Positions 7,625 to 14,224 of a stretch of DNA of 14,224 bases are shown piece after piece. Both the position numbers and the translations under genes were made by a program. The stretch covers positions 1-14,224 of the forward strand of contig JAQTTI010000019.1 in the NCBI GenBank assembly GCA_028710845.1, written 5' to 3'. Numbering within the stretch: position 1 is the stretch's first letter; each line of letters starts with the position of its first letter. Below the pieces are notes generated by a model. The model searched no databases. It was not told the origin of the DNA and saw only the letters and a list, made by a program, of their open reading frames with translations. Source of the stretch: Candidatus Omnitrophota bacterium (GTDB lineage Bacteria > Omnitrophota > Gorgyraeia > Gygaellales > Profunditerraquicolaceae).

Positions 7625-7668
7625 TAACCACTTATTTAAGCTTATTTTTACAATAAATAGACTATAGA

Positions 7669-8886
7669 ATGAATATTAAAATAATGCGGTATATTGATTA
7701 TTGGTTAGGATCGCCGTTATGCTTTTTACTTAGCGGTTATAACTGGTTTTTAAAAAAAATAAGTTTCCCCGGTAAAAAAGATCGCGTCCCCGAAAGAATA
7801 CTTTTCATAAAATTGTCTGAAATGGGGGCGATTATTCTGGCCTATCCCTTACTAAGGTTTATAAAAAAGCAATATCCTTGTTCAGAGTTATTTTTCCTGA
7901 CCTTTAAAGATAACCGGGATATCTTTAAATTATTAGACGGAATAATAGCCGATAAAAATATCTTGACTATCAATGACCGGCGCCCCGGAGCCTTTATCTT
8001 AGACACATTAAAAGCAATAATAAGACTACGCCGGAAAAAAATAAATATTATTTTTGATTTAGAATTTTTCTCCCGTTTCAGCATGATATTAGCATATTTA
8101 ATTAATTCCGATAAACGGGTAGGATTTTTCCGCTATTCTTTCGAAGGCTTATATCGGGGAAGCCTTTTGACCCACAAAATACAATATAACCCTTTATCCC
8201 ACGTAACTAGAAATTATCTGTCGATGGCCCAGGCTATAACCAAGAAGGATAAAAATACGCCTGGATTGGATACACAAATAGAGGAAGGCCAAATTGCCTT
8301 CCCGGCATATAAATCAAAAGGCGATGTAAAAGAAAGAATTAGCAGAAAATTAAATGAACTGGGGATTAGCAAACATCACCGGGTATTTTTAATTAACCCC
8401 GGAGAAGGTATCCTGCCTTTAAGGGAATGGCCGTTAAGTAATTTTATCATACTTTGCCAACTGCTTTTGGAAAATGACAATAATTTTGTAGTCCTGGCAG
8501 GTAATTGGGGTGCGCTGGGAAAAGGCGAGATACTGATAAAAAAAATAAACAACCCAAGGTGCGTAAGCCTTATCGGGCAGACTTCATTGGAAGAACTTGC
8601 CGAGCTATTTGAAAGTTCCCATTGCTTAATTACAAATGACTGCGGCCTGGCCCATTTGGCAATGCTTACCTCGATCAAGAAATTTGTTATTTTCGGCCCG
8701 GAAAGCCCGCAAGTATTCGCACCCCTAGGCGCAAATAACTGCGTAATATATTCGGAATGGCCCTGTTCGCCATGCCTGTCTGTCTTTAACCATAGAAAAT
8801 CAGCCTGCCGGGACAATAAGTGCCTAAAGAATATCAAGCCCGATGATATTTATACGTTAATCAAAGAATCTTTACCAACTAATTAA
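7669..8886 (+). CDS. Family 9 glycosyltransferase (heptosyltransferase-like)
   Basis: This 405-residue GT-B fold protein resembles ADP-heptose:LPS heptosyltransferases. The N-terminal half begins RILFIKLSEMGAIILAYPLL (43-62). The C-terminal half shows INPG (242-245), VVLAGNWGALGKGE, LIGQTSLEELAELFESSHCLITND and the donor-site block NDCGLAHLA (323-331), then FGP. A cysteine cluster near the C-terminus (C366, C369, C380, C385) also occurs in relatives of this family. The acidic residue normally following MG (GD, proposed catalytic base in WaaC/WaaF) is alanine here (G53-A54). The enzyme would add a heptose-like sugar to an LPS-type core on the cytoplasmic side. The start is uncertain: the ATG at 7669 lacks a Shine-Dalgarno, and an ATG at 7684 is an alternative. 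It is followed 16 nt later by the TPR membrane gene. Confidence 0.88.
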   Translation: MNIKIMRYIDYWLGSPLCFLLSGYNWFLKKISFPGKKDRVPERILFIKLSEMGAIILAYPLLRFIKKQYPCSELFFLTFKDNRDIFKLLDGIIADKNILTINDRRPGAFILDTLKAIIRLRRKKINIIFDLEFFSRFSMILAYLINSDKRVGFFRYSFEGLYRGSLLTHKIQYNPLSHVTRNYLSMAQAITKKDKNTPGLDTQIEEGQIAFPAYKSKGDVKERISRKLNELGISKHHRVFLINPGEGILPLREWPLSNFIILCQLLLENDNNFVVLAGNWGALGKGEILIKKINNPRCVSLIGQTSLEELAELFESSHCLITNDCGLAHLAMLTSIKKFVIFGPESPQVFAPLGANNCVIYSEWPCSPCLSVFNHRKSACRDNKCLKNIKPDDIYTLIKESLPTN

Positions 8887-8902
8887 TCAAATTCTAAAAG
8901 AC

Positions 8903-10561
8903 ATGTTAAAGGGCATTGTTAATAAAAAATCTAATATATTGTCAGTCATTTTAATAGTATTTGTTACGGTCCTGGTTTATGCCAATTGCCTGATAAATAC
9001 GTTTATTTGGGATGATTATGCGGTTATAGTCGAAAATAATTTTGTAAAATCCCGGGAAAACATCCCCGCTCTTTTTAATGAAAATTACCTGAGCGATTAT
9101 ATAAAGAAGGGGGACTGGTATTTTGTCGATTCAAGCTCCGGGTCGGGTGAAACTTCTTATCGGCCGGTAGCTACCTTGACCTATTTTCTTGATTATGCGC
9201 TTTGGAAGCTTGATCCTTTTGGGTATCACCTTACTAATTTACTTTTACACGTAATTAATGCATTATTAATCTATTCTTTTATTTATTTAATTACAAAAAA
9301 GAAAAGGATAGCCTTATTATCATCTTTATTGTTTGCCTTGCATCCGGTAAATTCGGAAGCCGTAAACGTTATATCATTCAGGGAAGATTTACTGGTTCTG
9401 GCCTTCTTTTTATCATCCCTTATTTTATATATCAAATTAAATAAACTTTTCGGCTTAAAGAAGCGTGTTTTTTATTTGTTATCGCTTTTTTCATTCTTTT
9501 TAGCCTTATTTTCTAAGGAAATGGCCATAATCCTGCCGTTTATTTTAATCTTGTACGACTATTTTTTTGTTATTAAGGGAGGCTTAAAAGGAATCTCGGC
9601 CCGGCTTAAGTACTATTCGGGTTATATAATTATTTTATTATTTTATCTATTCGTACGCTTTTTTTTAATAGTTAATAATAATCTGCCGGTAACCTATCCC
9701 GGAGAAAGTTTTTATATCAACATCCTTACCATGTCCAGGGTAGTGGTTACTTACCTAAAATGGCTATTTTTACCCGTTGGCATATATGCCACCATACCGG
9801 ATTGCTCTGATTTAACCGTGAATTATTTCTTTGATTTTCGGGTTCTATTCTCAATCGTTCTTTTGGTAGCCTGTTTTTTAATTGCAATAAGAATACATAA
9901 ATCTTCCAAATATTATTCTTTTGCAATTTTCTGGTTTTTTATAACTTTACTGCCGGTGTCTAACCTATTTCCTATTACAAACTATATAGCCAGCCGGTTC
10001 TTATATCTTCCGGCATTGGGGTTTTGTCTTTTCGCCGGCGTGCTTTTGAATAAGGGATGGGTAAAAAAGCTAAGATATCTACCCCTAATTATCCTGGCTA
10101 TTTATTCCGTTCTTACATTTGAAAGGAATACCTACTGGGAGAATAATACCGAATTTCACTTGAGAATAGCGCAGAGATACCCCAACAATTCATTGATTCA
10201 CCTGGAACTGGGAAATTGCTATTATAAAACCGGATTAATAGATAAGGCTATAAATGAATATAAAATCGCATTAAAGCTCGATTCCGGGTTGGCCTGGGCA
10301 TATAGTAACCTCGGTTTTGCTTTTGCCAGGAAGGAAAAATATAAAGAGGCAATAGCTTGTTTTAGCCAAGCAATAAAGATCGATCCAGATGATCCGAAAG
10401 TATATAATAGCTTGGCTGTTACGTATGCAAAGATCAAGAAATGGCAAGAAGCAAAAAAAGCGTGGGTAAAATCTCTTGAAATTGACCCTGAGTTTGAAGC
10501 AGCCAAAAAAAATTTGCTGGAACTGGAAGAATTTAAAAAGGCAGGGCTTAAGGCAAGGTAA
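8903..10561 (+). CDS. TMTC/GT-C-like polytopic membrane glycosyltransferase with C-terminal TPRs
   Basis: This 552-residue protein has roughly ten or more hydrophobic spans between residues 12 and 405, then three tetratricopeptide repeats (about 429-462, 463-496, 497-530; ending IALKLD, AIKIDP, SLEIDP). The first extracytoplasmic loop carries WDDY (36-39), SYRP (85-88) and GYHLTNLLLHVINA, and a later loop has HPVNSEAVNVISFREDLL. These are hallmarks of TMTC-like and related GT-C transferases, which use polyprenyl-phosphate sugars on the far side of the membrane. Animal TMTC proteins are O-mannosyltransferases with the same membrane-plus-TPR order. Here it may glycosylate a protein or an exported glycan. 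It probably forms an operon with the GT9 gene (16 nt apart, no clear promoter or Shine-Dalgarno). Its stop lies 3 nt from the stop of the convergent gene. Confidence 0.87.
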   Translation: MLKGIVNKKSNILSVILIVFVTVLVYANCLINTFIWDDYAVIVENNFVKSRENIPALFNENYLSDYIKKGDWYFVDSSSGSGETSYRPVATLTYFLDYALWKLDPFGYHLTNLLLHVINALLIYSFIYLITKKKRIALLSSLLFALHPVNSEAVNVISFREDLLVLAFFLSSLILYIKLNKLFGLKKRVFYLLSLFSFFLALFSKEMAIILPFILILYDYFFVIKGGLKGISARLKYYSGYIIILLFYLFVRFFLIVNNNLPVTYPGESFYINILTMSRVVVTYLKWLFLPVGIYATIPDCSDLTVNYFFDFRVLFSIVLLVACFLIAIRIHKSSKYYSFAIFWFFITLLPVSNLFPITNYIASRFLYLPALGFCLFAGVLLNKGWVKKLRYLPLIILAIYSVLTFERNTYWENNTEFHLRIAQRYPNNSLIHLELGNCYYKTGLIDKAINEYKIALKLDSGLAWAYSNLGFAFARKEKYKEAIACFSQAIKIDPDDPKVYNSLAVTYAKIKKWQEAKKAWVKSLEIDPEFEAAKKNLLELEEFKKAGLKAR

Positions 10562-10564
10562 TTA

Positions 10565-11500
10565 TTAAGGTTTTTCCTGTCGCTTGTCTTTAACGTAGTT
10601 GCTTCTTTCCAAACTTTTAGCCAGCTTTTTTAACTCCGCGCCGATTTCTCCGATTTGGGCAACATGGGTGATGCTGCGCATTTCATTGCTTACCACGCCG
10701 ATGGATATCGAAAGCAGGGGGATCTTGTGGATTTTACTTTGACGGTCATAACCGATGATAAAGCCGTTTTCTTTATCTTCCTGGTTATAAAATGTAGGCG
10801 AGATTTTATCAAAATCGTGGATTATTTTTTCACAAATTTTGTCGGCAAGATCGGGAGTGGTAACAACTACAAAATCATCGCCTCCGATATGGCCGACAAA
10901 ATTATCGGATGAACCAAATTCTTTGACCGCATTAAGCAGTATCCGCGCCGTCTCTCTGATTACGGTATCTCCGCATTCAAAACCATATTTATCATTATAG
11001 GCCTTAAATTTATCTAGATCAACGTAGCAGACCGCATAAGATTTTCTGGTTTCGACGCATTTGGAAAGCTCATTAAGGATAGATACATTGCCGGGAAGCC
11101 TGGTAAGCGGGTTTGCCTCCAGGTCTCTCTGCGTACGCCTTAGTACCATACGTATCCTGGCCATAAGTTCTTTTGGCTCGAAAGGTTTAACTACGTAATC
11201 ATCCGCCCCGGCATCGATACCGCTTATTTTGTCGCTGACCTCGCCTTTACCGGTAACCATAATTACGGGAAGATACTGAAGCAATAAATCTTTTTTGACC
11301 AGGTTACAAACCTGCCGGCCGTCCATCAGGGGCATTTTATAATCGAGGAGCGCTAAATCAAGGGGCCTTGAGCGGATGATCTCCAATGCTTCTTGGCCGT
11401 TGGAGGCTTCAATAATTTCATATTCACCCTCGGAAAGAGTAATTTTTAATATTTCCCTGATATCTGGATCATCGTCGGCAATCAGTATTTTTGTACCCAT
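10565..11500 (-). CDS. Receiver-GGDEF response regulator (candidate diguanylate cyclase)
   Basis: The receiver domain (about 1-122) has the acidic pocket D10/D11, phospho-acceptor D53 (LLDYKMP), T83 and K105 (VVKPFEP). A GGDEF-family domain (about 126-300) follows, with NPLTRLPGN (129-137), VDLDKFKAYND (160-170) and the signature GGDDF (206-210), preceded by FVGHI. GGDDF keeps the glycine and acidic positions, so cyclic-di-GMP synthesis from two GTP is plausible. The product-inhibition I-site (RxxD at -9/-6) is absent: those positions are S197 and N200. An insertion at about 233-258 interrupts the last part of the domain. It lies 7 nt after the kinase gene and is last in a FIST-kinase-regulator operon, so it is most likely the kinase's phosphorylation target. 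No Shine-Dalgarno is visible before its ATG. Confidence 0.93.
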   Translation of the reverse strand: MGTKILIADDDPDIREILKITLSEGEYEIIEASNGQEALEIIRSRPLDLALLDYKMPLMDGRQVCNLVKKDLLLQYLPVIMVTGKGEVSDKISGIDAGADDYVVKPFEPKELMARIRMVLRRTQRDLEANPLTRLPGNVSILNELSKCVETRKSYAVCYVDLDKFKAYNDKYGFECGDTVIRETARILLNAVKEFGSSDNFVGHIGGDDFVVVTTPDLADKICEKIIHDFDKISPTFYNQEDKENGFIIGYDRQSKIHKIPLLSISIGVVSNEMRSITHVAQIGEIGAELKKLAKSLERSNYVKDKRQEKP

Positions 11501-11507
11501 AGTTTTT

Positions 11508-12983
11508 TTAGGCAGTTTTCAGGGTAAAACTAAAAGTCGAGCCTTCGCCGAGCTTGCTTTTTACCCATATCCTTCCTCCGTGTGCTTCAATAATATGTTT
11601 GATCAGGGCAAGGCCAAGTCCGGTGCCTTTTACCTCCTGGTTTATTTTATTGTCAACCCGATAGAATTCTTCGAATAAATGCTCCTGGGCTTCTTCAGGG
11701 ATCCCAAAGCCGTTATCTTTAACATCAATCTGGATTATTTTGTTAGAACAGTGCGCGCTTATACCTATTTTACCGTTTTGAGGGGTAAATTTAAGGGCGT
11801 TGCCGACCAAATTAATAAATACCCTTTCAATCTGGCTGCGGTCAGCCTGGATTATCTGGCAGTTGTCAGGTATATTGCTGCCGAAGCTAATATTTTTTGT
11901 AGCTGCTTGCGGGGTAAGCAGATCAAAGATCTTTTCAGTGATAGCTTTTAAGTCCAGGTTTTCTAATTTCATGTCTACTTTGCCTGATTCGATGCGGGCA
12001 ATATCCAGAAGGTCGTTTATCATATGCACTAATTCATCACTATGCCGATTAATTTTTTCAAGCTTAGTTTTTATTTCATCGGGCAGATTACCGAGCGAGC
12101 CGGCAAGCAGTATTGCCGCATATCCTTTAATTGAAGTAAGGGGAGTCCTTAGTTCATGGGAAACGCTTGATATAAAATCGCTTTTACGCTTGCTCATTTT
12201 TTGAACTTCATCCAGCGCGCTGGTTAACTGGTGAGTTCGTTCCTCAACTTTCATCTCAAGTTCCTGCTGTGATTTCCAGGTTTTTTCAAACAGCCTAGCA
12301 TTGTCCAGCGTTTGGGCGATTTGATTGCATAATATGCTGATTAACTCCTGGTCCCCTTTAGTCAGAGGGGTTTCCGTGTTTTGCGTCCCTACGACAATAA
12401 AACCTTTGTCGCCTTCCTGGGTCAGCACCGGGCAGATAATAAACGAATTAACCTGGAAAAGCGAATTGATTTTGTCCTTCGCCAGGAAGCCCTCGGGCGA
12501 AGAAACGCTGGAAGCAATTAAGCCGTTTTCGATTAAATCCAGGAAATAATCCTTTTTTAAATTAATTTCGGTTTTAATCTTTTCCGACTCATCCTGGTTA
12601 TAGCCGATATTCAGGTATAAACGCAATTCCCTTTCAAAGCTTTTCCATAAAAAGGCCATAGCTTTTTCGAAGCCCAACTGTTCCAAATATTTATTATCGA
12701 TCTTATTAAAGATCTGTTTTTCCTCGAGAGTGGTGTTTATTTCATGGGATAGTTTTTGCAGGGAATCAAGCCCGGAGATTTTTTTATCTAATTCTTCCTG
12801 GGTCTTATTCAGTTCTATGTCTGTGCGCATGATCAGTTTTGCCTGTTCGTCCATTTCTTCGAGCGAAAATTTCAAGGCAGCTACCTTTGCGTTAAGCTCT
12901 TTTAAGCGCTGCATTTTATAGAATAAGGTCAATGACAGGACGATTATACTGGACAATGTGCCGAGGACTAGAAACGGGAACAT
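11508..12983 (-). CDS. Membrane-anchored GAF-domain sensor histidine kinase
   Basis: Domain order in 491 residues: a single transmembrane anchor (about 3-22), a coiled coil (25-85), a GAF-like domain (about 86-230), a second coiled-coil linker (232-265), then HisKA with the phospho-acceptor H276 in SHELRTPLTSIKGY, and an ATPase domain. The ATPase shows the N box (N391, N395), G1 DNGFGIP (423-429), the F box LFEEFYRVD and G2 GTGLGLAL (453-460). There is no periplasmic sensor loop, so sensing must be cytoplasmic, through the GAF domain or a partner protein. The ATG overlaps the FIST stop by one base (TAATG) and has a strong AGGAG. It probably phosphorylates D53 of the downstream receiver-GGDEF protein, with input from the upstream FIST protein. 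Confidence 0.95.
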   Translation of the reverse strand: MFPFLVLGTLSSIIVLSLTLFYKMQRLKELNAKVAALKFSLEEMDEQAKLIMRTDIELNKTQEELDKKISGLDSLQKLSHEINTTLEEKQIFNKIDNKYLEQLGFEKAMAFLWKSFERELRLYLNIGYNQDESEKIKTEINLKKDYFLDLIENGLIASSVSSPEGFLAKDKINSLFQVNSFIICPVLTQEGDKGFIVVGTQNTETPLTKGDQELISILCNQIAQTLDNARLFEKTWKSQQELEMKVEERTHQLTSALDEVQKMSKRKSDFISSVSHELRTPLTSIKGYAAILLAGSLGNLPDEIKTKLEKINRHSDELVHMINDLLDIARIESGKVDMKLENLDLKAITEKIFDLLTPQAATKNISFGSNIPDNCQIIQADRSQIERVFINLVGNALKFTPQNGKIGISAHCSNKIIQIDVKDNGFGIPEEAQEHLFEEFYRVDNKINQEVKGTGLGLALIKHIIEAHGGRIWVKSKLGEGSTFSFTLKTA

Positions 12984-14170
12984 TATTGTTCTCCTATAGC
13001 TAAGATGTTAATGCTTTGGTTGTGAAAATAAGTCTGTCCAAGGTAACTGATCGATTTAAGCGGAGCTTGTTCTCCGTTAGTGTAGATGCCTATTAAAGGA
13101 GTATCTCCCCCGAAAGCTTCCTTGATTACTCCGATTTCTTTTTCGTGCTGCCTTCCTAAAAGAAAAAATCTGGCTGCAGAGTTAAAAACCAGGACAAACT
13201 TAACCTTTTGATTCCCCAGGTTTCTTTTTGCTTCTTCGCAGGCGGAAATTGCCGCAGCTATCCGGGATTCTTCGGTTGAGATCATCAGCCTTATTTTACT
13301 TTCTTGCGGCACATCTCCTTGGGTGACAAGTGAGCCGTCATCATGTATCGAAATAACATTTCGCAGTAAATATTCTTTTTCTCCCGGAAGATAGATTCCT
13401 ATCGGGTAAAATATAGAAATACGCCGCAATTCCTTGGCCAGCTCAAGCATATCTTTAGCAAAATAATCTTCATAAAGTTTTATCGCCGGTTCGCCGTCGA
13501 TCTCTTTAATAATATTGCTTGAGGATTTGGAAGCTGTGCGTATCCTTCCCAAAGGCTTCCAGCCGTGTTTGGTGCCGAAACCGAAACTGAATTTCCCGCC
13601 GAAGATTATACCACAGCAGGCATCGGAAACCAGCTCATTATTAAAATATTGAAAAGCCCTTTGGTTAGCAAAATTATCGGAACCAGAGGCTCCGATTAAA
13701 GGAAAACTTCTTCCCAGGTCTTCCTGGATCCCGTTAATCAGGCTGGTGCCGTCGGTAATCAGCCTATCCGACAGGATTATGGTTATGCTCCTGCGGACTT
13801 CTTTAAAGCCGTATAATAGTTTGCTTCCCAGTTCTTTTCCGGATAAAAAAGAATTTTCTCCGTTTATATCTTTGACGCAGGCCGTATTAAAAAAAGTTTG
13901 CTGGCCCAGGGAAAGCAGTAGAACGGCAATTCCGTATTTTAAGATCCCTTTATTGGTTATGATCCCCGAACTGTTGCATCCTAATACGGGGATTTCGCCA
14001 AGCAGATTATTAGCAGTTTTTAGGACCATTGGGTGGGCAAATTCCGCAGAAGTAAAGATAAGCGCCAGGTTTGCGGGGGCGCCTCTTAATCCGATTATTG
14101 CCTGTCCGACTGCCTCATTGGCAGCTTGGACATGTTCTTGGATTTGGCTAGAACCAAAACTTACATTCAT
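12983..14170 (-). CDS. FIST-domain signal sensor protein
   Basis: This 395-residue protein matches the FIST_N plus FIST_C layout. The N-terminal part (about 20-220) has LALIFTSAEFAHP, the ligand-pocket-like VLGCNSSGIIT (62-72) and PLIGASGSDNF (157-167). The C-terminal part (about 225-390) has the typical ending VLVFNSAARFFLLGRQHEKEI, FGGDTPLIGIYTNGEQAP (353-370) and YFHNQSI. No signal peptide or membrane span is seen, so it is cytoplasmic. FIST proteins are small-molecule sensors, and the NosP group binds heme/nitric oxide and controls a co-encoded histidine kinase affecting cyclic-di-GMP. Histidines are present (H13, H46, H202, H276, H342, H383), but a heme ligand cannot be assigned. It is first in the minus-strand operon, has no Shine-Dalgarno, and its ATG lies 8 nt after a -10 box. 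Confidence 0.92.
   Translation of the reverse strand: MNVSFGSSQIQEHVQAANEAVGQAIIGLRGAPANLALIFTSAEFAHPMVLKTANNLLGEIPVLGCNSSGIITNKGILKYGIAVLLLSLGQQTFFNTACVKDINGENSFLSGKELGSKLLYGFKEVRRSITIILSDRLITDGTSLINGIQEDLGRSFPLIGASGSDNFANQRAFQYFNNELVSDACCGIIFGGKFSFGFGTKHGWKPLGRIRTASKSSSNIIKEIDGEPAIKLYEDYFAKDMLELAKELRRISIFYPIGIYLPGEKEYLLRNVISIHDDGSLVTQGDVPQESKIRLMISTEESRIAAAISACEEAKRNLGNQKVKFVLVFNSAARFFLLGRQHEKEIGVIKEAFGGDTPLIGIYTNGEQAPLKSISYLGQTYFHNQSINILAIGEQ
12991..12995 (-). promoter_or_regulatory. Shine-Dalgarno AGGAG for the histidine kinase
   Basis: AGGAG on the minus strand lies 7 nt before the kinase ATG (12983) and inside the end of the FIST gene. It fixes the kinase start and, together with the TAATG overlap, indicates coupled or reinitiated translation. 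Confidence 0.8.
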
Positions 14171-14178
14171 ATTAAGGC

Positions 14179-14207
14179 AGTATATAACGCAAATATAAGA
14201 GGGTCAA
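14179..14207 (-). promoter_or_regulatory. Sigma70-type promoter of the FIST-kinase-GGDEF operon
   Basis: On the minus strand, TTGACC (14202-14207), a 17-nt spacer and TATACT (14179-14184) form a near-consensus promoter. Only 8 nt separate the -10 from the ATG at 14170, so the predicted start site falls within 0-2 nt of the start codon. A leaderless mRNA is expected, which also explains the missing Shine-Dalgarno. Confidence 0.7.
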
Positions 14208-14221
14208 TAATTTTGTTGACC
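14202..14221. repeat. Inverted repeat GGTCAA-N8-TTGACC over the -35 box
   Basis: A perfect 6-bp inverted repeat with an 8-nt spacer (TAATTTTG) overlaps the -35 of the minus-strand promoter. It could be an operator for a dimeric regulator. Alternatively, its right arm could be the -35 of a divergent promoter whose -10 lies beyond the window edge. Confidence 0.45.
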
Positions 14222-14224
14222 GTG

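Noticed and set aside
7663..7670. TATAGAAT as a -10 box for the GT9 gene
   Set aside because: It overlaps the ATG at 7669 and has no acceptable -35 at 16-18 nt. It would only make sense if the start were the ATG at 7684, which is not established.
8376..8837. 153-codon minus-strand open frame
   Set aside because: It lies antisense inside the well-supported GT9 gene and shows no domain or composition of a real protein.
11800..12204. 134-codon plus-strand open frame
   Set aside because: It is the complement of the kinase HisKA/ATPase region and has no independent support.
13746..14198. 150-codon plus-strand open frame
   Set aside because: It is antisense to the FIST gene, whose motifs are clear, and has no recognisable content.

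Overview
The window is gene-dense bacterial DNA: twelve protein genes and one tRNA gene, with no intergenic gap above about 100 bases apart from the tRNA region (7411-7668). The host looks like a bacterium with a Gram-negative-type envelope, because it has an ADP-heptose-type family 9 glycosyltransferase. It is probably an anaerobe, because three [4Fe-4S] radical SAM enzymes sit side by side, one of them of the B12-binding type. The mix of SPASM radical SAM enzymes, B12-type radical SAM, many GT2 enzymes and a TMTC-like TPR membrane glycosyltransferase recalls uncultured lineages such as Omnitrophota. That is an impression from gene content, not a classification. No transposase, integrase, CRISPR array or rRNA is visible.

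Block A (1-7410, + strand) is a tight run of seven genes that overlap or abut (overlaps of 13, 4, 11 and 29 nt; gaps of 1 and 0 nt). In order they are: a radical SAM/SPASM enzyme cut by the left edge, a second radical SAM/SPASM enzyme, a GT2 glycosyltransferase with a long C-terminal extension, a two-TM protein with a hendecad coiled coil, a B12-binding-type radical SAM enzyme, and two paralogous GT2 enzymes. It reads as one operon for building and radically modifying a surface glycan or glycolipid, whose product cannot be named from sequence.

A tRNA-Leu(GAG) gene with its own sigma70-type promoter (7446-7569) separates block A from block B (7669-10561, + strand). Block B holds a GT9 heptosyltransferase-like protein and a polytopic TMTC/GT-C-like protein with three TPRs at its C-terminus.

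Block C (10565-14170, - strand) converges on block B with only 3 nt between stop codons. Read in its own direction it is FIST sensor protein, then a membrane-anchored GAF histidine kinase, then a receiver-GGDEF (GGDDF) response regulator. This is a complete candidate ligand-to-cyclic-di-GMP circuit, resembling in layout the NosP/NahK-type FIST-kinase systems. Its promoter (TTGACC-17-TATACT) lies so close to the FIST start codon that the mRNA is predicted to be leaderless or nearly so, and the -35 box is half of a perfect inverted repeat at the right edge.

The strongest items for follow-up are the 11-residue coiled-coil repeat protein at 3584-4357, the three-radical-SAM/three-GT2 operon, and the FIST-kinase-GGDEF operon with its unusual promoter.
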